Assembly (NCBI GenBank): GCA_902634885.1 | Contig: CACPLR010000002.1 | Span: 1 to 64,000, forward strand | Reading direction: 5' to 3' | Source: an uncultured Pelagibacteraceae bacterium | Lineage (GTDB): Bacteria; Pseudomonadota; Alphaproteobacteria; Pelagibacterales; Pelagibacteraceae | Length of the DNA: 64,000 nucleotides | Shown: piece after piece, positions 11,201-19,700 of the stretch | Layout: every line of letters begins with the position of its first letter | Position numbering within the stretch: the stretch's first letter is position 1 | The notes under the pieces: model-generated | Database searches by the model: none | What the model was told of the DNA's origin: nothing | What the model saw: the letters and a program-made list of their open reading frames with translations, nothing else | Translations under genes and position numbers: made by a program

Positions 11201-12224
11201 AACCAGCACCTTCTGAAGTTGAAGTTGTTATATACTCATTGTCTTTATCTGATAAATTTCCAACCACACCTTCAACTAAGGTGTCTTTTGTCTCAATTAT
11301 TTTTTCAATAGTTTCACCAATATTTTGATCATCCGATTGATCAATTACATCTGATAAAAAAGTAGTATTTTCATCCTTACTGTTTTGAACAATAAAATCT
11401 ATTTTTTGCTTTTTTTCCTCTTTTATAATCTCTTTTGCAGCTTCAACATCACTAGCATCTACTACTCCATCATTATTTGCATCTTGAAGATTTCCTTTAG
11501 CAAGTTTTTCTTCAAGTTGTTGGGTTAATTCGTTCTCATCAATTTTTGAAATTTTAACTAAAGTTTCATTTACAGATTTAAATTCTTGTTTCTCTTCGTC
11601 TGATTGCTCACGTTGCGCAATTTCTTTAGTTTCAGTCACTTCAATAACTTGGTCTGTAGATGTTAAACTAGTTGATTGACCTTCAGATGAGATTTCTATT
11701 TGACCTACACTTCCAAAACTGTCTTCTGCAAGAGCAACCTCGGAGTTACCATTTGGTTTAATACTTGCATTAAATCTTGTCCCCCTAATACCGAGTGACA
11801 TATTTGATAAATCTATCAACATTTCTCCATTTGCATTTTTAGCGATAGCGCCTGTTTCAATAATTATTTTTCCTTTTCCAACCTTTGCTTGGAACTTTTG
11901 TTTTGCACCTGATTTCTCAAACTCACTTACATTTAGTGATGTTAATTCTTTCATCACTATTGTTGTGTTGTCATCAAACTGAATTGTTGCAGATGAACTT
12001 TCTCCAATTAAAATCTCATCTTTAAGATATATTTCATCATATACATCTAAAATTCTTTCATCTCCCTCTTCTGTGATTGCAATAACTTCTCCATTAATTT
12101 CAGTGATTGAGCCAATTTTAGTACCTTCTGAAAAAGCTATGTTGGTAAAAAATATATAAAGAAAAAATATTTTGAAAAAAAAATTTCTATAATTTAAAGT
12201 AATCTTTTTATGGCTAATATTCAT
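8211..12224 (-). CDS. Giant secreted FecR-domain protein with five ~160-aa internal repeats and a dockerin/EF-hand-like loop
   Basis: Signal peptide, FecR-like 'GSITEINGEVIAITEEGDERILDVYDEIYLKDEILIGESSSATIQFDDNTTIVMKELT', 'DANNDGVVDASDVEAAKEII', repeated 'SLKVISGISEKDS...LIAKVVSVASDELANKVVEEVSKTS...LSAKVLKAIVDTEPSKIE'. Confidence 0.88.
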   Translation of the reverse strand: MNISHKKITLNYRNFFFKIFFLYIFFTNIAFSEGTKIGSITEINGEVIAITEEGDERILDVYDEIYLKDEILIGESSSATIQFDDNTTIVMKELTSLNVSEFEKSGAKQKFQAKVGKGKIIIETGAIAKNANGEMLIDLSNMSLGIRGTRFNASIKPNGNSEVALAEDSFGSVGQIEISSEGQSTSLTSTDQVIEVTETKEIAQREQSDEEKQEFKSVNETLVKISKIDENELTQQLEEKLAKGNLQDANNDGVVDASDVEAAKEIIKEEKKQKIDFIVQNSKDENTTFLSDVIDQSDDQNIGETIEKIIETKDTLVEGVVGNLSDKDNEYITTSTSEGAGLIKEKIFETIVAKETDKSAEVLSKVMAKSDEATINSVINNITEKNTNEESKLSLKVMADFSEKSPEKLQTLSETNKDQIDKLAVSAVEKASTSNEDANLIAKVVSVASDELANKVVEEVSKNNTLEKQDLSAKVLKAIVETQPNKIEILNEEIKEVVIKQTVEAVKTQQETETNIALEDDLTDAVAAIIVNTDNDTASKLIEEVSNIETETNLSLKVIAGISEKDGEKFTELSVTNKDQLEKLTISAIQKAENTNEDSQLIANVVAAASDELANKVVEEVSKTAIDEKQSLSVKVLKAIIDTEPKKIEIINEEIKEDLIEQAIEATKDQQEGNLIEEEDLTDAVSEIIVKTDTTTAAKVIEEINDIDTETNLSLEVISAISEKNSEIIDTLSEFDKEQMDELTIDAVQKAENTSEDSELIAQVVAVANDDLVNVMIEEVSKTSIDEKQTLSAKVLQAIVENEPDKMEIISEEVKDVMIKQTVESAKNQKEGTGIQEEENFTDIVSEIIVNTNTETASKMIEEINEIDTETNLSLEVISGISEKDSGKLNELSDNNKEQMNKLTTDAVQKAENTSEDSQLIANVVAVVNDDLVNKVVEEVSKTSTDEKQTLSAKVLKAIVDTEPSKIENINEETKTTIIKQTLEAAKNQEEGQITDEENLSDVVADIVVKTDVETASKIIEEVNNTETESSLSLKVMSGISEKDSDKINELAENNKENIDNLTEKAIQSAKSTKEDSELIAKVVSVASDEIANKVVEEVSKTSTEDKQDLSAKVLKAIVDTEPSKIETLNTEIKDKVIEQAIDAAKNQQENLTEGQTLSIEDDLTDVVADIVTKADNDTAAKVLETLNEASEETNSKLSLSVVENLTKKENYEEKIEILSVTSAVVDSSINKMIEKAVEQADTENDIEKVKNIVENSKGTLSNKLIDSANKNEESKKKITEVIVDIVQENPEKAVEILEKNESTNTVTETIKTKIENEEAVTTEDFDEVFDTNISPN
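8640..11060. repeat. Coding tandem repeat, about 480 bp period (159-161 codons), five clear units plus a degenerate one
   Basis: Same landmark (ATTAC[C/T], codons of '..V[IM]..ISEK') recurs at 9115, 9592, 10072, 10549, 11032: spacings 477, 480, 477, 483, all multiples of 3. Confidence 0.9.
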
Positions 12225-12671
12225 AGTTTTAAGTATTTAAAATACTCACTAATTATATTAATTTTATATAATATTATTTCATTATTAGTCCTTTTTTTGC
12301 CCTTTAAAAGCTTGAAATACAGCCTTTGGAATATGATGCCTTATGATTACAAATACCTAGTAAACTATCCAAATGATCTTAAAAATTTATCTCTTTTAAA
12401 TTCAACAAATAGAGATTTTATTAAAGAAGGATTAAATAAAAACCTATCAAGGAACATGCTTAATATAAACTATTGGAATTATAATTTAATAATTGACAGC
12501 TATTCTAAAGAACAAAATAAAGATTTTGAAAAATCTTTTATTAATTTATTTTTTTTAACAAAAAACAATCAATTAAAAAATTTGGATTTAAAAAAATATT
12601 TCATATCAAATTTCAGTCGATTTAGTATCGATAATAGACAGAAAATATTAAAAAATTACAATTTAGAATAA
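12210..12671 (+). CDS. Hypothetical protein with N-terminal membrane anchor
   Basis: 153-aa ORF directly upstream of the acyltransferase. Confidence 0.5.
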   Translation: MANIHSFKYLKYSLIILILYNIISLLVLFLPFKSLKYSLWNMMPYDYKYLVNYPNDLKNLSLLNSTNRDFIKEGLNKNLSRNMLNINYWNYNLIIDSYSKEQNKDFEKSFINLFFLTKNNQLKNLDLKKYFISNFSRFSIDNRQKILKNYNLE

Positions 12672-12672
12672 A

Positions 12673-14499
12673 TTGATCTATAGAAAAGAAATAGATGGGC
12701 TCCGAGCATTAGCAATTATTCCTGTTGTTTTCTCACATCTTGGTACAAATATTTTAAGTGGAGGCTTTATAGGTGTAGATATTTTTTTTGTGATAAGTGG
12801 ATACTTGATAACATCAATTATTTATGAAGATTTTAAAAGTGGAAAATTTACATTAATAAATTTTTACGAAAGAAGAATTAGAAGAATAATTCCAGCTCTA
12901 TATTTAATGTTAATAATTTTTTTCATATGGGTATTTATATTTTGGAGTCCTTACGACCTTAGAAATGTATCTCAAAGTGTTGTTGCAACTACCTTTTTTG
13001 CAAATAATATTTTACTTTTTTTAGAAAATAATGATTATTTTGCTGTATTTAATAATTCAAATCAAATAAACCCACTTTTACACACATGGTCTCTTGGAGT
13101 TGAGGAACAATTTTATATTGTTTATCCAATAATACTTTTTGTATTGTTAAAATTAAGACCAAATATTATTATTTATATTTTATCATTTCTTTTAATTTTT
13201 AGTTTACTAATTAATGTTAATCGAAGTAATGCTATTCAGAATTTTTATTTACCTTACGCAAGAGCTTGGGAATTACTCTTTGGATCATTAGCATTCTATT
13301 TTTTTAATTATTTAAAAAAAAAAAATATTGACAAATTTTTTATCTCTTTTGGTGACATTGGCTTTATTCTTATTATTTTATCGCTTTTTTTATTTAGTAA
13401 CCATTTTAAATTATCAAGTATTTATTTAATTTTACCTACACTTGGAACATTTTTAATTATTATCTCAACAAATAAAAGTTCTTTATCCTATAAATTTTTA
13501 AATAATAAGATTGTTGTTTTTTTTGGTTTAATTTCTTATAGCCTGTATATTTGGCACTTACCTATTTTTGCAATCTTCGATTACAACTTATTGTCAATTC
13601 CAGGAGTTGAAAATAAACTAAATTTTTTTAATGAGTCAATGAAATTAGTATGCATTTTTTTTGTATCGTATTTATCATATAGGTATGTAGAAAATTTTTT
13701 TAGAAATAAATCAAATTTAAATAAAAAATTAATATTTATTTTATTTTTTATTTTTTCTTCATTTTTAATTAGTATTGGCATCACTGGACATAAAACAGAT
13801 GGATTTTTAAATATAAAAATAAATGATTCAAAACAATACTATATCAATCACAATATCGAAAAAAATAAAGTTCTTTCAACAAATTGGGGAAATTTAAAAA
13901 GTGAGAAAAGTGATATTTTAATAATAGGTGATTCTGTTTCGTCAGATTTACAAATGTCTTTGAAGGCAATAGGAATTAAAACTGAAAGATTTGATATCGA
14001 TGGAAATTGCTTCGAAAAAATTATTATTGATGGTAAGTGTGAAAATTTAACAATTAAAAAGTTTGAGAAAGTACTTTTAAACAAAAGATATATCATAATT
14101 GCCACAAATATACTTACCGACAAAACTTATAAAGAAATTCAGAAGATGTATTTTTACTTAGAAAAAAAATATAAAGTTTTTGTTTTGTCTGATTTGCAGT
14201 TTGCCAAACCAACTAATATATCTTTTTATGCAATCAATAATAATCGGAATTTAAATCATTTATCTTATTTGCACATGCATAAAGACATAATAAATCATGA
14301 GGAAATACTAAAGTCAATTTTGCCAAGTGAAAATATTATTTTAAAAAGAAAATTTTTTTGTAATGATGACGTAAAAGAATGTGAATTATTAGACGAAAAT
14401 AACAACGTTATTTTTCATGATCCTGTACATTTAACAACACATGGATGGAATTATTTTGGAAAAAAGTTAGTTGCATGGGCAAATCAAAATCTTAATTAG
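12673..14499 (+). CDS. OafA/YrhL-type membrane acyltransferase with C-terminal SGNH-like domain
   Basis: 'YRKEIDGLRALAIIPVVFSHL', 'GGFIGVDIFFVISGYLIT', 'RRIRRIIPALY', SGNH-like 'DILIIGDSVSSDLQ'; starts at TTG. Confidence 0.9.
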   Translation: MIYRKEIDGLRALAIIPVVFSHLGTNILSGGFIGVDIFFVISGYLITSIIYEDFKSGKFTLINFYERRIRRIIPALYLMLIIFFIWVFIFWSPYDLRNVSQSVVATTFFANNILLFLENNDYFAVFNNSNQINPLLHTWSLGVEEQFYIVYPIILFVLLKLRPNIIIYILSFLLIFSLLINVNRSNAIQNFYLPYARAWELLFGSLAFYFFNYLKKKNIDKFFISFGDIGFILIILSLFLFSNHFKLSSIYLILPTLGTFLIIISTNKSSLSYKFLNNKIVVFFGLISYSLYIWHLPIFAIFDYNLLSIPGVENKLNFFNESMKLVCIFFVSYLSYRYVENFFRNKSNLNKKLIFILFFIFSSFLISIGITGHKTDGFLNIKINDSKQYYINHNIEKNKVLSTNWGNLKSEKSDILIIGDSVSSDLQMSLKAIGIKTERFDIDGNCFEKIIIDGKCENLTIKKFEKVLLNKRYIIIATNILTDKTYKEIQKMYFYLEKKYKVFVLSDLQFAKPTNISFYAINNNRNLNHLSYLHMHKDIINHEEILKSILPSENIILKRKFFCNDDVKECELLDENNNVIFHDPVHLTTHGWNYFGKKLVAWANQNLN

Positions 14500-14516
14500 A
14501 TTCTTATTCAGTACTT

Positions 14517-16694
14517 TTATTTTTCTTTTGCTAAAATTGGTTTTTTCTTTTTTTTCTCAATTTCATTTGGATTATCAAAATTGATTGCCATGCAAGTAAT
14601 ATCATCTCTTAATTTTGGTATACCCCAATTTAAAGTTGATGTTACTTTTTCAACTAGATCTTTGGGAGTTATAGTTTCCATTTCTTTTACAACATTTTCA
14701 ACACCTTCTGCCCCAAACTCTTCACCATTTGGCAGATATCCTTCGGTTACTCCATCTGTATAAACAACAAAAGTTTTATCTTTAATATTTATAGTATTTG
14801 ATTTGACCATAGACTCTGCAAAATATTTCATTATTCCTATTGGAGGTAGATCAGATTGGATAAATTCAAATTTTTTTGATTTATCAAATAACATTATGCT
14901 TTCGTGACCTGCATTAATAAATGTCAAATCTCCTGTTTTTGGATTAAATTTACCAAACACTGCTGTTACAAACATTCCTTTAAATTTTGCTTCAATAATT
15001 TCATTGTTTACACCAAATACAACTCTTTCAAGTGGAAATTTTAAATTTGAGAGTGTTCTAAAAATAGAAGAAGCTTTTGCCATGTACATGCCGGCTTTAA
15101 CTCCTTTTCCAGATACATCTGCTAATGTAAAATAATATTCTTCAGGTCCTACTTTCATTACATCAAAATAATCTCCCGACACATCTCTTGCAGGAATATT
15201 TTTTGCATACACAAAGTTTTCAAATGCTGAGATATCTGGGAACAAGCTTTTTTGAACGCCTCCAGCAAGTTCTCTTTCTTTTAAAAGTTTTGCCTCTTTT
15301 TGAAGATTTTGAAGAGCAATTTTATTTTCTTCTAAAAACCTAAAATAAAGACCAGTTAAAAATGTTATTGAAATCATTATCATTGGATAGCTGACATCTA
15401 TTAATTCTGATCTAAATCTGTAAATTGACAATCCAATAACAAAAATAATAATTAAACCTGCAAATATAATACTTAAACTATATTTTGGCTTAATTCTTTG
15501 AGAAATTATAAATGCAGCAATAGAAATTATAATTGATAGAATTAATTCAAAAATAAAAATACCATCATTTCTTTTTAAAAAACTATTATTTAAAAGATTT
15601 TCAATTACATTTGCATGAACTTGTACTCCTGGCACTGTTTCTCCTGTTGGTATTTTTACTGTATCAAATAAACCTTTTGCTGATGCTCCAATTAAAACAT
15701 ATTTATCTTTAAAGAACTCATCGTCGAAATTATCTTCGAAGACCTTTTCTGCTGAAATATAATTGCTGTTAATTGATCTGTTGTATTTTACCCAAATTAG
15801 TGAGTTTTTATCGGTTTTGAACTCATATGGTCTGATAGTAATATTTTTTATTCCGTTATCATTCAGATTTGTAATTATAGTTCTTTTCTTCTCACCTACC
15901 CTGATCATTTCTAATCCAAATGTTGGAAATAATTTTTCATTAAATACCATGATTAAAGGTAAGGATCTCACAACAGCATCACTTTGTGTAATATAATTAA
16001 TAGAACCTAATCCTTTTACATTTTTTTCTAAAGCAGGAAGAGAACCTAAAGAATATTTATAATTATAAACATAATTTTTTATATTTCCTCCCTTTGCAAA
16101 TATTCTTGCTTTACCCTTTCTATCAAACGTGCCTTTTGTGGGAACCAAGCTTCCAAATACAGCCAAAACAGATTTTGTTTCTTTTAAAGTTTTCTGAAAT
16201 TTTTCATCATGACCCTCAATAGAATTTAATAAGTTAAGAGTGTAACTATCATCTATCGAATAAGTTTTAATAATTTCCTCTGGTGATTGTTTATCTTTTT
16301 CAGAAAAAAATATATCAAGACCAACTGCTTTTGGATTATTTTGATTGATATTATCTAATATTTTTGAAAAAACATTTCTACTCCATGGAAATTGACCAAA
16401 TTTTGCAAGACTTGGTTCGTCAATATCTACAATTACAATATTATCCTGTTTTTTATTGTATTTAAAAATTTTTTGATATGAGTCAAAGCTAATATTTGAA
16501 ATAGATTTTACAAATTCTGGATTTTGTAGCCTTAAAAGAATTAACAGAATTAAAACTGCAGCAAACGAAATATAATTAATATTTTTACCAATTATTGAAT
16601 GTGAAATAAAATTTATAAAAACTTCTTTGATTTTGATCAAAAATTGTTTTGAATTATTTACTTTTTTTTCATCATTTTTTTTTTCTTCGCTCAC
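14517..16694 (-). CDS. CHASE2 sensor - PP2C/SpoIIE-type serine phosphatase
   Basis: CHASE2-like 'IVIVDIDEPSLAKFGQFPWSRNVFSKILDNI...VGLDIFFSEKD', then 'SGDYFDVMKVGPEEYYFTLADVSGKGVKAGMYMAKASSIFR...FINAGHESIML...DGVTEGY..GEEFG'. Confidence 0.9.
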   Translation of the reverse strand: MSEEKKNDEKKVNNSKQFLIKIKEVFINFISHSIIGKNINYISFAAVLILLILLRLQNPEFVKSISNISFDSYQKIFKYNKKQDNIVIVDIDEPSLAKFGQFPWSRNVFSKILDNINQNNPKAVGLDIFFSEKDKQSPEEIIKTYSIDDSYTLNLLNSIEGHDEKFQKTLKETKSVLAVFGSLVPTKGTFDRKGKARIFAKGGNIKNYVYNYKYSLGSLPALEKNVKGLGSINYITQSDAVVRSLPLIMVFNEKLFPTFGLEMIRVGEKKRTIITNLNDNGIKNITIRPYEFKTDKNSLIWVKYNRSINSNYISAEKVFEDNFDDEFFKDKYVLIGASAKGLFDTVKIPTGETVPGVQVHANVIENLLNNSFLKRNDGIFIFELILSIIISIAAFIISQRIKPKYSLSIIFAGLIIIFVIGLSIYRFRSELIDVSYPMIMISITFLTGLYFRFLEENKIALQNLQKEAKLLKERELAGGVQKSLFPDISAFENFVYAKNIPARDVSGDYFDVMKVGPEEYYFTLADVSGKGVKAGMYMAKASSIFRTLSNLKFPLERVVFGVNNEIIEAKFKGMFVTAVFGKFNPKTGDLTFINAGHESIMLFDKSKKFEFIQSDLPPIGIMKYFAESMVKSNTINIKDKTFVVYTDGVTEGYLPNGEEFGAEGVENVVKEMETITPKDLVEKVTSTLNWGIPKLRDDITCMAINFDNPNEIEKKKKKPILAKEK

Positions 16695-16777
16695 AAAATA
16701 AACAATAACATTTGATGGGTAATTAAAAAATTAATAATATAAAGTTATATATAAAATAGCCTAATATGAACTGTAAG

Positions 16778-17836
16778 TTAAAAGCATACTATATGATCTA
16801 TATTTATAGGTCTTTTAATACCAAATTTTTCATCTACTTCATGTTGATGGATATGGTGTGAATGAACGAAGACAGGAATCAGTAAATTTGAATTAGTTTT
16901 CAAAGTATAAATAAAGTTTGTTCCTCTAAATTTTCTATCAACTACCTCTAGTTTTAAATTACTTTGATCATCGTGTTCTAGGTCCTCTGGTTGTAATAGC
17001 AATTGAACATCAGAGCCATTAGGATAATGTTTTATAAAGTTTCCTTTTATTGTACCTAAATCTTTATTTTCTAAACTATTTTCACCAGTAACTTTGGCAG
17101 GAATTAATATTCCTCTATTTAAAAAGTTTACTACCTCAATTGAATTTGGAAAGTGGTAAACATTATAAGGATCATCATACTGTTTTAGTTGGCCGTTTAA
17201 AATAATCCCACATTTAGTTCCTAAATAGAAAGCCTCATAAGAATCATGTGTAACAATGATAGTTGTTATTTTTGAGTTGTTTAATACTTGCTTTAATTCC
17301 ACTTGTATTTCCTCTTTAAAACTTTGGTCAACGTTAGATAAAGGCTCATCCAATAACAACAGATCTGGTTGTGAAATTAAAGATCTCGCTAGAGAGGCTC
17401 TTTGGGCTTCTCCTGCACTTATTTCATGAGGATATTTATTTAATATATTTTTGAGATTTAGAAATTTAATTACGTCCTTTTGATTTATTTTTTTCTTTTT
17501 TCCAATTTTTCGAGTTGATCCTAGCTCAATATTTTTCTCAACATTAAAATGTGGAAATAAAGAATTTTCTTGGAATGATAGTGCAATATTACGATATTCA
17601 GGTTCTATATGTTTGTCTTTTGATGATAGAATTTTGTTTTTTAATTTGATCTGTCCTAATTTAATTTTTTCAAGACCAGCTATTGTTCTTAATATTGTAG
17701 TTTTACCTATTCCTGAAGGACCAAGAAGACAAATAATATCACCTTCGTTTTCTATGGATAGATTTACATTATTAACTTTATTTTTTCCTCCAGCTGTAAA
17801 AGATACATTTTCAATTTCAAAATAATTTTCAGGCAT
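16778..17836 (-). CDS. fbpC: ABC transporter ATP-binding protein, ferric iron type
   Basis: Walker A 'GPSGIGKTT', signature 'ISAGEAQRASLARSL', 'LLLLDEPLSNVD'; next to FbpB and FbpA homologues. Confidence 0.9.
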   Translation of the reverse strand: MPENYFEIENVSFTAGGKNKVNNVNLSIENEGDIICLLGPSGIGKTTILRTIAGLEKIKLGQIKLKNKILSSKDKHIEPEYRNIALSFQENSLFPHFNVEKNIELGSTRKIGKKKKINQKDVIKFLNLKNILNKYPHEISAGEAQRASLARSLISQPDLLLLDEPLSNVDQSFKEEIQVELKQVLNNSKITTIIVTHDSYEAFYLGTKCGIILNGQLKQYDDPYNVYHFPNSIEVVNFLNRGILIPAKVTGENSLENKDLGTIKGNFIKHYPNGSDVQLLLQPEDLEHDDQSNLKLEVVDRKFRGTNFIYTLKTNSNLLIPVFVHSHHIHQHEVDEKFGIKRPINIDHIVCF

Positions 17837-19446
17837 CAGTCTTTCAATATATATCTAGATGTAATCAAAATAAAAGTACTTGCAATTAAAATTAAAAATA
17901 AAGATGGTACAGCTGCTGCTTCTAATAAGTCTTGAGAAGCAAATATATAAGCGGTGGTAGCAAAAGTTTCAAAATTAAAAGGTCTTAATATTAAGGTAAT
18001 AGGCAATTCTTTAATTATCTCAATAGATATAAGTATTCCAATTAAAAATATGGAATTTCGTAAATATGGCACATGAATACCTAAAAAAGTTTTTATTTTT
18101 GAATAACCTAGTAAATAAGAACTTTCATCAATAGATCTATTAATTCTCTCATACCCAGATTTTAAACCATTATATGCTAAAGAATAAAATCTAATAAAAT
18201 ATACAGTTACTAAACCTATTATCGACCCAATAAATATTTTTTTTATAGAAGTTAATTCATAATATTTAATTATGTTATTATCAAACCAAGCAACAAAAGT
18301 TATAAAAGCTACAGCTAAAATTACACCTGGAATTGCATAACCAGTTATTGAAAACATCGTGAGAAAATTTAGAAATTTACTTCTGGTCACTCTATTTCCA
18401 TAATTTGCAATAAATGAAAATATGATAAGCACAACACTAGATAAAAATACTAGATAAATTGTATTTAATGAAAGTTGCAAAATATTTAAATCAAACAAAT
18501 TTTTTGGAAAAATAATTGTCCAGTAAAGCATTTGTAAAACTGGAAATAAAAAACTTATGAAAAAAACTAGAAAACAAACCAAGAAAGCTAACATAGATTG
18601 AGGGCCTTTGAGATTAAGTTTTTTCTTTTGTTTTACGCCTCCTCTTAATGGAGAGTGATACTGTGCTTTTCTTCTTGATACATGTTCAATGAAAAATAAC
18701 CCTAAAATAAATAGTAATAGAAAAAATGACAATTGATTTGCAAAAGCTAAATCATCAAATGATATCCATGAATCATAAATTCCAGTTGTTAGAGTAGAAA
18801 TTCCGAAGAAGGATACCGCTCCAAATTCAGATAGAGTTTCCATAGCAACCAAAGCTAGTCCAGCAACTATTGCTGGTCTTGCTGAAGGCAGTATTATTGA
18901 GAAAAAAACCTTTGACCTTGAAAAACCAAGGTTCTGTCCCAATTCTAGAAGGTTTTGAGATTGATAGTGAAAGGATGCTCTTGTTAAAACATAAACATAA
19001 CCAAATAAAGAGAATGATATTGATAAAATAGCTCCAAGCATACCATCAAATTTTGGAATTAATTTATTATATTCTCCTGATCCTAGAATAGATTTTATTA
19101 TCGAATATAAAGTTCCAAAGTTTTCAAAAAAAGCTGTTAATGAGTAAGCGTATATATAAGCTGGGACTGCAAAAGATAATATTAAAGCCCATTTAAAAAA
19201 TTTAACACCAGGAAAATTGTAAAAGGAGACTATATATGCACACCCAACTCCTATTATTAGTGCAAAAATTAAAACACCAAATAAAAGTATAAATGAATTG
19301 ATTATGTATTCGTATAAAAAAGTACTTTTAAGTATTTCAAAGTAATTTGAAGTATCTTCAAAAAAACTTGAGAAAACAGTTAATATTGGAATAGATACAA
19401 CAATTGAAACTAATAAAGATGAAATGTACCAAGTGTTTATTCTCAT
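17836..19446 (-). CDS. fbpB: Ferric iron ABC transporter permease (two-half fused FbpB type)
   Basis: ~12 TM, two BPD_transp domains; ORF opens at 19488 but that Met lies in a hairpin arm, ATG at 19446 preferred. Confidence 0.88.
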   Translation of the reverse strand: MRINTWYISSLLVSIVVSIPILTVFSSFFEDTSNYFEILKSTFLYEYIINSFILLFGVLIFALIIGVGCAYIVSFYNFPGVKFFKWALILSFAVPAYIYAYSLTAFFENFGTLYSIIKSILGSGEYNKLIPKFDGMLGAILSISFSLFGYVYVLTRASFHYQSQNLLELGQNLGFSRSKVFFSIILPSARPAIVAGLALVAMETLSEFGAVSFFGISTLTTGIYDSWISFDDLAFANQLSFFLLLFILGLFFIEHVSRRKAQYHSPLRGGVKQKKKLNLKGPQSMLAFLVCFLVFFISFLFPVLQMLYWTIIFPKNLFDLNILQLSLNTIYLVFLSSVVLIIFSFIANYGNRVTRSKFLNFLTMFSITGYAIPGVILAVAFITFVAWFDNNIIKYYELTSIKKIFIGSIIGLVTVYFIRFYSLAYNGLKSGYERINRSIDESSYLLGYSKIKTFLGIHVPYLRNSIFLIGILISIEIIKELPITLILRPFNFETFATTAYIFASQDLLEAAAVPSLFLILIASTFILITSRYILKD

Positions 19447-19480
19447 ATTATAATCCGCCTTATAATCATGAAAACTAAAT

Positions 19481-19516
19481 GTGTCCATGCGAAAGGAGAA
19501 ACCTTAGCATGGACAC
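19481..19516 (-). terminator. Intercistronic hairpin (attenuator or mRNA-stabilising stem) between iron SBP and permease
   Basis: GTGTCCATGC (19481-19490) and GCATGGACAC (19507-19516): perfect 10-bp arms with nested AAGG/CCTT. Confidence 0.75.
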
Positions 19517-19528
19517 TTGTCTAGAAAA

Positions 19529-19693
19529 TCAAAAATTAAATACTTTTAGGATGTGCGGAACCTCCTTGTTTTTAATTTCTGTTAGTTTTCTATTATTTAT
19601 TCTTTTACTGATTTTTTTGCACTCCATAGAACATGCAGGACATCCTGTGGAAGATTTATTATAATCAATATTAGACATAAATTTTTTGTTCAT
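19529..19693 (-). CDS. Candidate 54-aa cysteine-containing small protein in iron ABC operon
   Basis: MNKKFMSNIDYNKSSTGCPACSMECKKISKRINNRKLTEIKNKEVPHILKVFNF, between fbpA stop and the hairpin; ORF track opens at 19720. Confidence 0.45.
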   Translation of the reverse strand: MNKKFMSNIDYNKSSTGCPACSMECKKISKRINNRKLTEIKNKEVPHILKVFNF

Positions 19694-19700
19694 GTTTTTC

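Noticed and set aside
8368-11328. Series of + strand ORFs (74, 145, 61, 68, 69, 91, 82 aa) opposite the FecR repeat gene
   Set aside because: Antisense frames kept open by the repetitive, biased codons of the - strand gene; Ser-rich low-complexity products without recognisable domains.
19479-19664. 61-aa + strand ORF 'MCPCERRNLSMDTC...'
   Set aside because: Starts inside a hairpin and lies antisense to the small ORF/iron operon; no domain.
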